A DNA stretch of 64,000 nt from Jackrogersella multiformis (lineage: Eukaryota; Ascomycota; Sordariomycetes; Xylariales; Hypoxylaceae). Shown one piece after another: positions 1 to 10,575 of the stretch. Made by a program: the position numbers and the translations under genes. The DNA is taken from positions 2,666,001 through 2,730,000 of the forward strand of contig CADCXD010000004.1 in NCBI GenBank assembly GCA_902806575.1, written 5' to 3'. The notes beneath the pieces were generated by a model. It worked only from the letters and a program-made list of their open reading frames with translations. It did no database searches and was not told where the DNA came from. Numbering within the stretch: the first letter of the stretch is position 1; every line of letters begins with the position of its first letter.

Positions 1-1
1 T

Positions 2-1243
2 GGTATCCCAGCCGAGAAGTTCCGCGAGATCAATCTCTACAAGGTTAATGATGAGACTCACTTTAACCAGCGCATTCAGGACTGGCATGTACCTTTGATG
101 TACCAGCAAGTCCAGAAAGAGTCGGACTACGCCAGCCGCCGCAAGGCTGTAGAAAAATTCAACGCCGAGCACAAATGGCGCAAACGAGGGCTAGCTATAG
201 TTCCTACCAAGTTTGGCATCTCCTTTACCGCCCTTTGGTTGAACCAGGCTGGAGCCTTGGTGCACATCTACCACGACGGATCCGTTCTAGTCGCACACGG
301 CGGCACAGAAATGGGCCAGGGTCTACATACCAAGATGGTCACCATTGCTGCTCAAGCGCTACAGGTACCGATGGAGGATATTCATATTTCGGAAACGTCC
401 ACTACTACGGTAGCAAATTCATCTGCTACCGCCGCCTCGGCATCATCCGATCTTAACGGCTACGCTATCTTCAACGCTTGCGAGCAGATCAACGCCCGGC
501 TGGCGCCGTATAGAGAGAAGCTCGGATCCAAAGCTACTATGAAGGAGATTGCCCACGCGGCTTACTTCGACCGGGTAAATCTTAGCGCCAACGGATTTTA
601 CAAGACGCCGGAGATCGGCTACACGTGGGGCGAAAACAAAGGCAAGATGTTCTTTTATTTTACGCAGGGTGTCGCGGCCGCCGAGGTCGAAGTCGACTGT
701 CTAACCGGCACTTGGACGTGCCTCCGCGCCGACATCAAGATGGACGTCGGCCGGTCGATCAACCCGTCCATCGACTATGGACAGATCGAAGGCGCGTTTA
801 CCCAGGGCCTTGGCCTGTTCACGATGGAGGAAAGCCTGTGGTTGCGCAACGGCCCCATGGCTGGCAACTTATTTACTAAGGGCCCAGGCACGTACAAGAT
901 TCCCGGGTTCCGCGATATTCCTCAAGTTTTCAACGTCAGTCTACTTAAAGGTGTGACGTGGGAGGAGCTACGCACGATCCAGCGCAGCAGGGGTGTCGGC
1001 GAACCACCCCTCTTCATGGGCAGCTCGGTATTCTTCGCCATCCGCGACGCGTTGAAGGCTGCGCGCGCGGATTACGGGGTCAAGGCTAAGCTATTTGCTC
1101 AAGGGGGCGAGGATGACGGGTTGTTGAGACTAGAAAGCCCGGCCACACCCGAGAGGATCAGACTCTCGTGTGTAGATCCCATCATGGAACGGGCGAGGGT
1201 TATGCCGAAGGAGGGCGAAAAGAGCTTTTTCATTGCCATTTAG
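2..1243 (+). CDS. Xanthine dehydrogenase (purine hydroxylase), C-terminal part, cut by left window edge
   Basis: The frame is open from base 2 to a stop at 1241-1243, giving about 413 residues of the molybdenum-cofactor domain; the N-terminal 2Fe-2S, FAD and first Mo segments lie outside the window. Xanthine dehydrogenase oxidises hypoxanthine to xanthine and urate in purine catabolism. The sequence shows the Mo-site stretch GGTEMGQGLHTKM, followed by KMDVGRSINPSIDYGQIEGA, and near the end RGVGEPPLFMGSS, whose Glu matches the catalytic glutamate of the family. No intron is needed in this part. The C-terminus ends on a hydrophobic FFIAI. The first apparent start near base 95-98 is internal, because the homologous reading continues upstream without a break to the edge. 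Assignment is firm, although a paralogous purine hydroxylase cannot be separated from the main enzyme with this fragment. Confidence 0.93.
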   Translation, partial: GIPAEKFREINLYKVNDETHFNQRIQDWHVPLMYQQVQKESDYASRRKAVEKFNAEHKWRKRGLAIVPTKFGISFTALWLNQAGALVHIYHDGSVLVAHGGTEMGQGLHTKMVTIAAQALQVPMEDIHISETSTTTVANSSATAASASSDLNGYAIFNACEQINARLAPYREKLGSKATMKEIAHAAYFDRVNLSANGFYKTPEIGYTWGENKGKMFFYFTQGVAAAEVEVDCLTGTWTCLRADIKMDVGRSINPSIDYGQIEGAFTQGLGLFTMEESLWLRNGPMAGNLFTKGPGTYKIPGFRDIPQVFNVSLLKGVTWEELRTIQRSRGVGEPPLFMGSSVFFAIRDALKAARADYGVKAKLFAQGGEDDGLLRLESPATPERIRLSCVDPIMERARVMPKEGEKSFFIAI

Positions 1244-1937
1244 GGGTAGGGTGTATGGGTATAGGTATTCAAGATTGCGGATAACTGGCCTTGGACGTGT
1301 ATGATGGGACGAATATGTTTATGCCATTACTAGCTTAGACTGGAACCGAGAGGGGGGAGTATTAAACAACGATTTAGTCTACTTGAATATATCATCTAGG
1401 TGATGGATATTCGCCTGGGTTATTCGGTCCTGCTCGCCCCTTTTGGCGATCATAATCATACCTCAAATATCTATTCAAAGACCAACGAGAATAATTAGCA
1501 ACTACTACATTATAAAGCAATGCTCTCGACGCACTGTCATATGTATAATATGACCCACTCCGGGTTATAGTTTTCCTTAGGGTCATAATTTAAATTGCCG
1601 ATTATAAATGCAAATCGACCGACTGCAATGTCATTTCAACATTATCACGCTTACCGCTAACTGCCTACCTACCTAGGTACCTAGCCTACCTATGTACCTA
1701 GGAATTGTTGCTGATAAATACATCAAGTAGGTAGGTATCCGTAACCAATGACTAAAGTACGAGATCTACATGTTTTCTGTAGCTATTATAATTAACAGCG
1801 AGTCTCAATGGTAGTATACTTAATAGTCCATCAATCATTCGCTCCCGGCTCATTTCTTACTTACCTCATAACCCCCATCATATCGCCAATCACCACACCC
1901 TTAAACCAACCATCCAGCCAAAATACAGCTAGCAGCC
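1244..1937. other. Intergenic region with TAGGTACC-type repeats
   Basis: About 690 bases between the xanthine dehydrogenase stop and the NmrA-like start. It is AT-rich and contains a cluster of CCTACCTAGGTACCTAG-type motifs at roughly 1663-1735. I see no coding region with splice or codon support. Confidence 0.6.
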
Positions 1938-2954
1938 ATGTCCACCATAGCCATAACCGGCAGCTCGGGCAAACTCGGGGGCGCGACGCTCTCGGCGCTG
2001 CTCTCGCGCCCGGACCTCGCGCCCGCGTCCTCCATCGTGGCGCTCACGTCGTCGCGGCCGGGCTCGGCGACGTGGGCGGCGCTCGCGGCGCGGCACCCCG
2101 AGCTGCGGGTCCGCCACGCCAGCTTCGACGACCCGCCGTCTTTCGACGCCGCGCTGGCCGGCGTCGCCAAGCTCTTCCTCGTGTCCACCCCGCGCGTCGG
2201 CATGGACTACGAGGACGCGAACGGACGGGAGAGGCCCGATGGCCTGGGCCGCGAGGCACACCACCGCGTCGCGATCGACGCTGCGGTGGGCGCTGGCGTC
2301 GCGCATGTGTATTACTCTAGCCTGGCGTTCGCGTGGGACGCGAGAGAAGGGAAGCCGGGCCACGCTAGCAAGGCCGGCGTCATGCGCGCGCACCTGCGCA
2401 CCGAGGCGTACCTGTGGCGGCTCGCGGCCGCCGGCAAGCTGAAGCACGTCACCGCCGTGCGCGAGGGGCTGTATAATGAGTCCTTCCCGCTGTACCTGGG
2501 GTACTGGTCTCCGGGCACGGAAGAGCGCGCGGCGGTGCCGCTCGCAGGCGACGGGAAGGTCTGCTGGACGGCTATTGCCGACCTCGGGCTCGCGAGCGCG
2601 CTGGTGCTAGCTGCGCCCAGCGCTGACTACGCCGGCCGCACGTTCTACCTGTCGACGCGGGCGGCGACGGCGAAGAGCGTGGCGGAGATCGCGGCGCTGG
2701 TGGGCGCGGCGAGGGGCCGGGAGGTGGCGGTTAGGGTCGTGGGCAGGGCCGAGCACGAGAGGTACTATGAACAGGACAGGGGGGTGGACGGGAGGGCTGT
2801 GAGGTGGTGGGCCGGCACGTACGAGGCGCTGGAGAGCGGGGAGTGTTGTGTCGATGACCCGACGCTGGAGACGCTGTTGCGGGGCGTGGGGGTGACGCCG
2901 ACGGCGGTGGAGGAGACTGTGAAAGGGTTGGTTGGAGTTGAGAAGGGGGAGTAG
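1938..2954 (+). CDS. NmrA-like NAD(P)-binding reductase (atypical short-chain dehydrogenase)
   Basis: Single exon of 338 residues. A Rossmann-type glycine motif, GSSGKLG (residues 8-14), follows the first beta strand, and strands ending at IVALTSS and LFLVSTP fit the NmrA/HSCARG and quinone-oxidoreductase-2 group of atypical SDRs. These proteins bind NAD(P) and act as small reductases or as redox-sensing regulators; the substrate cannot be inferred. The start at 1938 lies in a good context (AGCC before ATG) and directly precedes the first beta strand. The gene is strikingly GC-rich, with nearly all third positions G or C, unlike the AT-rich flanks. Two Tyr residues in VYYSSLAF occupy the place of the SDR tyrosine, but the classical YxxxK is not obvious, as is usual for NmrA-like members. 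Family assignment is good, function open. Confidence 0.85.
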   Translation: MSTIAITGSSGKLGGATLSALLSRPDLAPASSIVALTSSRPGSATWAALAARHPELRVRHASFDDPPSFDAALAGVAKLFLVSTPRVGMDYEDANGRERPDGLGREAHHRVAIDAAVGAGVAHVYYSSLAFAWDAREGKPGHASKAGVMRAHLRTEAYLWRLAAAGKLKHVTAVREGLYNESFPLYLGYWSPGTEERAAVPLAGDGKVCWTAIADLGLASALVLAAPSADYAGRTFYLSTRAATAKSVAEIAALVGAARGREVAVRVVGRAEHERYYEQDRGVDGRAVRWWAGTYEALESGECCVDDPTLETLLRGVGVTPTAVEETVKGLVGVEKGE

Positions 2955-3151
2955 GGATTTGGTGGTTGCTCTTGTGCTGGAATACTAGGTACGTTGAATG
3001 ACTTAGGGTAGATTCCTTAAAGTGAAACCAGGTATATAGTCTAACAGCTTACAACTAGGACCGCAGATGAGAATATACTAGGCATATAAAATACGACTAT
3101 CAGAACGTAAAGCTATGCCGCTATTTGTATTTCATCCTTGAGTCCCATACC

Positions 3152-3712
3152 TCACTCTCTACTAGGATCATGTCCCCAATTCTTCAAACTCCTCGCGCTC
3201 TTACTCTTCGGGTCCTGCTTCGCCTTCTCCTCCTGCGCCAGATGTCGCTTGCAGTACGCGACGACGCGGCGCATGTGTTCGACGTCGTCTTTGTCGTACT
3301 TGTCAGGGTCCTTGTCCGGGTTCTTTTTCAGGATTTCGATGATCTTCCGCCCGCTATATAAGGGGGAGGATTTAGCTCCTATCAGTGAACATTTCGGAAT
3401 TCAAAGGTAAAGGGTCCTGGATGAGTTGGATAGAGAGGCGAGGCAATTCCATACGCACCTCTCGTGCCCGATCGTCTCCCCCGACCCGTCACCCTTATTC
3501 CAGCCCGCCGACTCCGATGATCCCTCTTTGAGCCAGGCCTCGAGGTCTGAGGCTGACATGTTCACGAGGTCGTTGAACTCCCTAGACGTAATAGGCATCG
3601 TCAGTGGAGTTGTGACTCGAACAGCCTTCGTTTGTCATTTCTTTATTTTGGAGGCGGTTGAAAAGGGGTAGATGCTTACTAACTTGATGACAGTTTGTGT
3701 ATCCTTCACCAT
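3152..3712 (-). CDS. DUF3140 family small protein, three exons
   Basis: Exons at 3684-3712, 3459-3581 and 3152-3353 join in frame to 117 residues. Splice sites are GTTAGT...TAG (intron with CTGAC branch) and GTGCGT...TAG. The protein begins MVKDTQTVIKEFNDLVNMSA, continues with SDLEAWLKEG and GDGSGETIGHESGRKIIEIL, then a basic, charged tail with KNPDKDPDKYDKDDVEHMRR and CKRHLAQE. This order is characteristic of DUF3140 proteins, found in fungi and bacteria and annotated in some cases as DNA-binding, without established function. Each exon alone is too short to stand out; the joined reading gives the family pattern without a gap. The last residues are SRE. It is followed downstream by the NmrA-like gene on the other strand, tail to tail. 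Model is confident, role unknown. Confidence 0.85.
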
Positions 3713-4301
3713 TTTGTCTGTACTAAATATATTGCATTAAATTCAAGAATTTATCTACTTATGTAAAATACAGTGGGAAGATGTGAGGAACTCATTACAT
3801 TCCTGGTAGCTCTAGTATATAGTTTCAATGATACTCTTACACTATGCCGAAGGCCAACAACATCGAAGACGTCATGACTACGCTTTTATAATAGCATGTT
3901 GCTTTTTCAAGGTTTAACAATTTAAATACGAAGGTAAAAGCAATAATTAAATTTAAATTTAACAACTTTATAATCGAATCTAACTCGACATTGACGATGT
4001 TTTAGTTACAGAGAAATTGCAATTTAACGATAACGGTGCATATTTAATTCAGTCGTTACAACTTAACACAGACATTGAAAGAAAGGTTACGATTCAGCAA
4101 GCTGCCTGAGCTAGAATCTATTTACCGTTGAAGCTTTTGCACTTTTATGGGTTAAATATATTTCATATCTGAAGCATGCTGTCCTTTCCGAGCTAATTGA
4201 CTTCCTCGAACATAGTGATCCCAGCAAGGGGGGTTAAATAAAATATATAGCCACCGGGCTACATTATTCTATCGAAAGACGGCGACACGTATCATGTAAC
4301 T
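3713..4301. other. AT-rich intergenic region
   Basis: About 590 bases between the start of the DUF3140 gene and the stop of the SPO22 gene. It is AT-rich and must hold the DUF3140 promoter and the SPO22 3' end. I see no gene in it. Confidence 0.5.
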
Positions 4302-7300
4302 TCAAGAATCCCACTTGAGAACTATCTGTCTCTTTTGAAGTTCCCGCTCTAGGTCGCCACCATCCTGATGATAATGTGCTAAGCTGAGCGCGTGGGAGAT
4401 CCACTTCTTGCTAAGTTCATCATCGTTGACTCCATATAGGTCTACGCCATGATTGAACGCCGTCGTTGAAAACCATTCAACTTCTTGAGGTGGAATCGAC
4501 TTTTGGTTCTAAAAAATCTGTTTAGCAGCATCATTCACCTTTATCGCCTGCTCCCTTTCTGAGAATGGCTTACATCTGCGCACTGTTTCACGAGCCTGCA
4601 AATATCCTCCATGATTCTCAGGGGGAATTCAGGTTCTGAAGCAAGTGTAGCCTTAAGTAAACACCGCAGGTATTTCGCTAGCTTCTCGCTATCGAATTGT
4701 TCGAGCGAGAATATGTGATTAACGATCTGGCGTAGCGTAGAATAGAGGACTACATCTTTAATTAATCATCGTGCCGTTTTCTCTACTGCCAGGATCATAC
4801 CTTGTCCAGGGACAGACTCTGCTCGGAGGATGCAATCTGCCATTGCCCAAAATACCGGCAGATTGTCGCAAGTTTTAGCCTTCAGCAAGATCTCTGATAA
4901 GTCATCCTATGACTTAAGGCAGATAGCTCCCTCGAAGTCGAACGCTAGAAGAGTTGCAAGTTTCATTTGAAGGTCACCCCTAGATACATCGTCGAGGGTG
5001 TTCAGTCGAGTTTCTAGTCCCACATCAAATCCTTTGATCTGATTACGCATCATGAGATAGTCCTGCAGCTGTCTTTCGATGTTGTCTTCAGACCTGGCTA
5101 GAGCGATAAGTGCCGTCGCCATTAGAAAATGGCAAAACAATAATCGTAATGATAGATCGCTTGCTGCTTGAACGGGCATGTCTTGGGGGTATTGGGAAAT
5201 GATCGAAATGCAACATTGCAAGATGCGAATGCTCTGCCTCGCCTCCCAAACACCCATGTTCGTCAGACTCAGGTTGTAAGCATTCTTGCAAAACCAATCT
5301 AGTTCCCCCACGGTGAAGAGCTTGTTGCCTTGGCTGTCCCGCGGGTCTCTTTTTATTGCCGTCACAACTACACGACTTAGTACAACCTGCAACTATGTTC
5401 AGGAATATAGATAGGGATGAGAAACTTACCACTCTCAAAGACTTCGCAAATATCACCTACGAGCAAGTTGAGGCCATCATCGTGAGCACAGTGATCCATT
5501 AGCGATATCTCGAGACGTATTACAACTCGAAGCAGAGCGGGCAAATTGACTGCGTCTGGAGAGCTGTATTCGCATTTTCGAATCAAATGCTGCAATGCTT
5601 CGATCGCACACATTTTATCTTCCGCTTCCTGTGCATCTATACAACAGGCATAGAGGTATCGTGGGTCATTTGAAGAGGACCCGCTGATGTGTCTCAAGCA
5701 GTCGGAGGCCATGTCTCGATCTCTGCTCCTTAGAGCCAATTTGTATGCGAGGTATAAGGTCATCGGCTCTCGCCTAGCTGATTCACTCATAGATCGGAAA
5801 ATCTCTGCGGCATTTTCTAAGTTATTCCTTCGAAGGGCACAACTAAGTAATTTCCTGTCTTGGTCAGCCGTGATGATATGCTACATATCTTTATAAGTGC
5901 TTACCTGGCGATCTTCGCTGCATTCGTCGGGCCAGAATGCCGGAGAGCTTGATGCATGGCTACGTGGCACCATTTCTCTGTTATATCTAGCTCTCCTTGG
6001 CTGGATGAAGACTCAACTCTCTTCCATATAAGCTGAGACTAATTAGCGCATGCTTGGATGAGGTAGGGATAATTTGGATGACTAACTATCTGTATCGCAA
6101 GAACGGCGGGAGCCGGTAATGGCTTTTCCAAATTAGCATCGACGCTATCGAACATAGCTATGAGCCCCTGTATTGTTCCGGAAGTATCTCGATGCGTCGT
6201 CGCCATCTGAGTGCGAAGCACGACGGCTCGTTCAACCCAAGCGTCGTGCTGAGTGGGCAAAACTTGTGATGTTATGAATTCGTCGAGGACAGAGGAGGCG
6301 AGACTTGGACTCTTATCATCTAGTTTGCGTATATGGTGTATCATGAGGTTGAAACTCGACTCTGAAATATCAAGGCTCCTGATCATCCGTCGGAGAACGT
6401 CGGAATATCTATCGCTGTCGAATACTTCGTTTGGCGAGCTGAGCAGGAGTTCCAACCTGAGTAGAAGAACAACTAGTTTGTCGCCGATCTCATGTTCTAT
6501 GCAGCAGACAAGGTCTTCAGCCTTTTCCATACCATCTGTCGTACCCATATTCAAATATGCGCGAACTAGCGCCTGGGAAATTGCTAGCCTCAACTCGATG
6601 GCATCCCTCGACAATTGCTCGAGGTCCTGAACGTCTATGGATTCATGGGCCCTCTCTAACCACTGTACTGCCAGCGGGAAGTTTTTCTTCGCTGCTAGAT
6701 CTTGTCCAATTTCGAAAAAAGAGTCGGCTAGACTCTCCGCCGGCACGGTATCTGTACCAATTTTGCACTCTTGCACCTTTTCGTATAAACGGTCGGCCAC
6801 GTCAAGACGGTCTTCCTTCCAGGCCTTGCGAGGCTGTCAGTAATCGAACGAGGGGTAGACATCAACATGCGACTTGCCAGTGCTATACGAAGTGTGAAAT
6901 ACTCTGCCTCCAGTCTTTTGCAGTCGTTCAGCTCCTCGCTCGGCAGGTTCTCCTGCAGATTCTGCAACTGCCCGTTATATTCCGCGGCTTTCTGCAGAAC
7001 CATAAGCGCAAAGCTCAGCTCGCCTATCGCTATGCAGGTGTAAGTAAGTTAGGTACGCAGTGCTGCACTTTGGGGTGGGACGAAGCTGCAATATACCAAT
7101 ACATGATCTGCCGGTTTTAATTGCCAATTTTTCCAGGCGAAGGATACCTCCCGGTGTGTTGTGACCACCCCGATGAGCAAGCGCCAGAAGCAGGAATGAA
7201 AATACCCGGGCAAAGACAAGGATTTTGTTTCTTGTTGGGGAAACATCGCTATCATCTTGACGTTTAATCTGAACACACAAATTCCAAAGATCAGTTCCAG

Positions 7301-7566
7301 GGCTGTCGAGTTGTGCGTGACGTTGTGAGCCGGGAGATTTGAGAATAGACTCCTTCACAAGGCTAATATGATTCTCCAACTTTTCGATTAGATTCTTCTG
7401 TCCTCTTTCATCATTCTTGTCCGGTAACCGCCTTTGGAGTTCATTACAGAAAGCTTTGAGGGTCAGTGTATGTCTCGAAGCGATATGAGGAGTACAAACA
7501 TATCATAGACTTGGTATTGGTAGACTTGTCTCGGGGAAGATAAGATGAATCGGCCGATATTTCCAT
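4302..7566 (-). CDS. Meiosis protein SPO22/ZIP4 family (TPR repeat), with an in-frame UAG
   Basis: Nine exons: 7500-7566, 7103-7453, 6878-7029, 6087-6824, 5905-6032, 5430-5854, 4801-5367, 4574-4755 and 4302-4508. They sum to 939 codons, the usual length of fungal SPO22/ZIP4 proteins. Zip4/Spo22 is a TPR scaffold of the ZMM group that supports synaptonemal complex assembly and crossover formation in meiosis. Helical TPR-like repeats run through the whole protein, for example ADRLYEKVQECKI, NFPLAVQWLERAHESI and FTVGELDWFCKNAYNLSL. All introns keep phase; the one at 6825-6877 has a GC donor (GCAAGT) with an AG acceptor. At 4907-4909 codon 774 is TAG, inside a well-kept reading (AICLKS, stop, DDLSEILLKA), and no in-frame intron removes it. 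Downstream exons remain open for about 164 codons and carry family-like sequence to the final IVLKWDS. The first exon pair (start at 7566) is the least certain part. Either the codon is recoded by mRNA editing, or the allele is truncated, or it is a sequence error. Confidence 0.85.
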
Positions 7567-8241
7567 GACGACATGCCAGGAAATTGAAAAAGATGGGATA
7601 CCTGTGTTCTCTCGTTACAATCGTAGCGGCTGCATACGTTACCTGCGTGAGGGATTCTCTCAGAAAAAGGTGACGATAGCTATCGTATATCTCAACACGT
7701 AAGCAGTCAGGTAAGAGGTAGAATGTGGTTTACCGGCCTAGTAACTAGGTGGCAAAGGTATTTGACAAGACGAAAAAGAGTTGGTAATATGCTAGGTACC
7801 TAGAGAATAGTAAAAAGGTAAAAAGGTAAAGAATCCCATTTGTTAGAATTCTGTCTAGAGATTGTCAGGTACGAGACGACAAGCAGCGTGGTAGTTTATG
7901 TTCCGTCTATGGAAGGCGTGACAGAAGCATCAATAACACCTTCCGAACCTAGTGGATATTGTTACCTCCTTCTTTCCCTTCTTTCCCTTCTTTCTCTCCA
8001 TGTCCCTTCAAAATATGCAAAGTTATACCCAAGCACTGCCACTAGGCATGACGTGGCTTCCAGGCTCTAATAAGCTTTAAAACGTATCTATCATATCTCA
8101 ATGATGCAACCACCGACGTTAAAGACCACGTAATATAATATACCACCCCTATAACGTGTAAAACGTAACGTAGACGTTAACCCCTGAATTAGGGAAACAA
8201 TCCAATGCCTGAATAGAAATTTGAATGCTGGATGGACCATC
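7567..8241. other. Intergenic region, SPO22 promoter side and AcuM 3' end
   Basis: About 675 bases between two minus-strand genes. It contains a pyrimidine tract with repeated CCTTCTTTC units at about 7969-8000, a common feature of fungal promoters, and a short AAAAAGGTAAAAAGGTAAAG repeat near 7812-7830. No coding region recognised. Confidence 0.5.
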
Positions 8242-10575
8242 CTAAGAAGAATGCGAAGGATCATGCGGAAGGAAATTGCCAACGATGAGGCTGGGTCTAC
8301 ATGTTTGCGAGGAAGCAGTCAGCCTTTTCTCTACGCCTAAACGATATGATCCCGTCGTATATCAACGCTACCAAAGGTTCACTACTCACATCTTGTGGTC
8401 GTCTCTGCGTATCATAAATGAAAAGCAACAATTTACGATTGGGTCGTTCGATCGGTCATCAGGGCTCTTCAGAGCACAAGCTGTCAAGAGCGTGTCGTGT
8501 GCCGCATCGAATGCGATAGTGCCGAATTCTTCCCAATACCGTACGAGCGAATCTTCCGTTAGTATCTCGTGTAGCGAGATTTTCCCCTAGACATAGCATC
8601 TGATTAGTCTATTTCCTAATCAGCAGAACCATGAAAGAGACGCACGTCTCGTAGTCTCTCCACGGGGACGTGGATAAGTTCGGCCATCTCCTTGTTCCCC
8701 CTGAAGATCTCCCCGGTCCTTCTCCAGCAGCAAGCCGGAACCGCCATGGCCGCGAAGACTCGGTCGTATTCTAACAAGGTCCTCTCGAACCACATCTCTA
8801 CGTAGACCAATTCGATATCCGTAAGCCCTTGCACCTTTTCTCGGAATTTGGGCCGAAAGCGATCTAGCTGTCGTAGGATCTTCTGTTTCGAGGTAGGGGC
8901 GATATGGCCATCCATGTACGATGATAGTTGGGCATACCCCTTAATGTAGTTGAAAGGTTTCAACAAACCAGCATCATACTTAGCCCTCATCACACGCTGC
9001 ATGCGCGCCTCAGGCGTGTCGTTGCCTGATGGGTCTGCCGCTTGGAGGTAGAATTCACGCGTCTTATCCGGCGGAATGATGCTGGAACTTGCCTGCTCCG
9101 TGCTCGGCGGAGGCATGGAGCCTGCCTGCATCGCGCTCGTGGCTGCAATGTTATGGTTGCCGCTTACGTAGCTCGCCATGTCGGACTGGTTAGATTGCGA
9201 CTGATTATTTCTGGGATATAGAGTCGGGTCTTCCGGTAGATGGCCGGCGTCATCGAGAAGACTGGTATTCAAAAAATCATTGAGCAGGTTGAACTCGTGC
9301 GTGACTTCTGGAGCAAGAATATACTGAGGATGGTAATGGTGCATATCGTGGAATTGATTTTGGGCGGTTAGCCAGGCATCAGAGAACCCGCCGACTACGA
9401 GATCAGCTCAGCATTTTTTCCCCAACCAGCATGACACTCATAAGGGTTTTACAAAACCTACATTGGTTAATATTGCTGCCAGAGCCATTGGCCTGCATAC
9501 TGGAGACCGTATTTGGTGACACAAGCTGTAGGGGGTTTGCCTGGCTTAGTGCACCTGCACCAAAACCTTGCTTAGGTCTCTGAGTAGTTCTAGTCTCGTC
9601 AAATGACGGTGGTGCCATGGCGGTAGCACTCTGATCTATTGAATTTTGCGATATTTCAGGCTGGATATCTGATTCGTCATGTCCAGCAGCGCCGTGGGAG
9701 CCTTTGGGCTTCTTTGAATCCGGATCCCGAGGCTCGTCATGGCAGAGATGGCCAATATTTCGCTTGATGCATCTCGTACACGGTCTCTCCTATTAAATAG
9801 GGGTTGGTCCTAGTCAATCTTGGCTCTCATGCAAACTAGGGCAATATTCCCGCCAGCCATCAACGCAAGAAGTAGGAACAGATCTTACATACGAGATCGC
9901 AAGTCATATGCTAGAAACCCGGGAAATATTAGTATTAGCCAAGCATTTTGTGAAGCCACAACAACACGCACAAACGCGCGCACGCGCCAACATACAGCAC
10001 GCACACGGAGCTACAGAAAAAGAATCGGGCGCATTCCCAGCGACATCAGCAACCTAGGCGGACGCAGTATAAAATAAAACTACCTAAGTAGGTAGGTATA
10101 CATAAACAAGGGGGAGGAGGAGGAGGAGGAGGAGGAGGAGGGGCAGGGGGGGTGCTAGCATCTCTACATATGCGTAGATACGCAAGACGTGGAACCAATG
10201 AATTAGAAGGTTTGACAAAGTATTGCTAAAATGAGGACTTACAGATCGACGGCAGTATACACAAGCTGTAGGAACGCGCGACCAAAATTAGCCCATGCCG
10301 GCGGATGGATAATGGATAATGGATACGACGATATGGCGGGAACCGAGGTGAGTGGGTTAGGAAGAATATAGATAGGTATGGGTATAGGTATAGGTATAGG
10401 TATGGGTATATTTAGAAGAATAGCACGGCCTACCGTGGTTTACCTTGCGCCTCTTTTTGGGGCTCTTATTGCTGGCATTGTCGGGGGGTGTGGTTGAGGT
10501 CGTAGGGGTGTCGTCCTTGGATCTGGTGTCGTTGTCGGGCCTCTTGTCCTTGGCGTGGCTGCCATTGCTTTCCAT
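8242..10575 (-). CDS. Zn2Cys6 transcription activator of gluconeogenesis, AcuM/Rds2 type
   Basis: Seven exons: 10434-10575, 10243-10265, 9893-9910, 9462-9789, 8646-9394, 8390-8586 and 8242-8296, giving 503 residues in frame. The zinc cluster is spread over four exons: C49-X2-C52-X6-C59-X5-C65-X2-C68-X8-C77, read as ACVYCRRSHMTCDL followed by ERPCTRCIKRN, with a basic KKRRK just before it. The C-terminal half is PAS-like (FNYIKGYAQLSSYMDGHI, then EMAELIHVPVERLRD, GKISLHEILTEDS) and the protein ends near PSLIVGNFLPHDPSHSS. This layout fits AcuM of Aspergillus and yeast Rds2/Ert1, regulators that switch on gluconeogenic and respiratory genes during growth on non-sugar carbon. I favour AcuM over its partner AcuK from the zinc-cluster wording. 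Exon 3 is only 18 bases. Introns 1 and 3 contain TAGGTA and GGA repeats. The strong domain match makes the gene certain; the exact ortholog is less so. Confidence 0.9.
10111..10145. repeat. GGA trinucleotide microsatellite inside AcuM intron
   Basis: A run of about nine GGA units followed by a G-rich stretch lies in the 332-base intron between the 18-base micro-exon and exon 2 of the AcuM-type gene. On the mRNA strand it reads as a C-rich polypyrimidine (TCC)n tract. It is preceded by a CCTAAGTAGGTAGGTA motif. Confidence 0.85.
10372..10411. repeat. Tandem TAGGTA/TGGGTA hexamers in AcuM intron 1
   Basis: Six to seven imperfect copies of a GGTATA/GGTATG hexamer stand inside the first intron of the AcuM-type gene. 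The unit resembles the core of the dispersed TAGGTACC motif, so it may be a locally expanded copy of that family. Confidence 0.75.

Noticed and set aside
8587..8645. Apparent truncation of the AcuM-type protein after RLRDVRLFHGSAD.
   Set aside because: GTGCGT...CTAG is an intron; the next exon continues GKISLHEILTEDS, as in the family, and a last exon completes the C-terminus.
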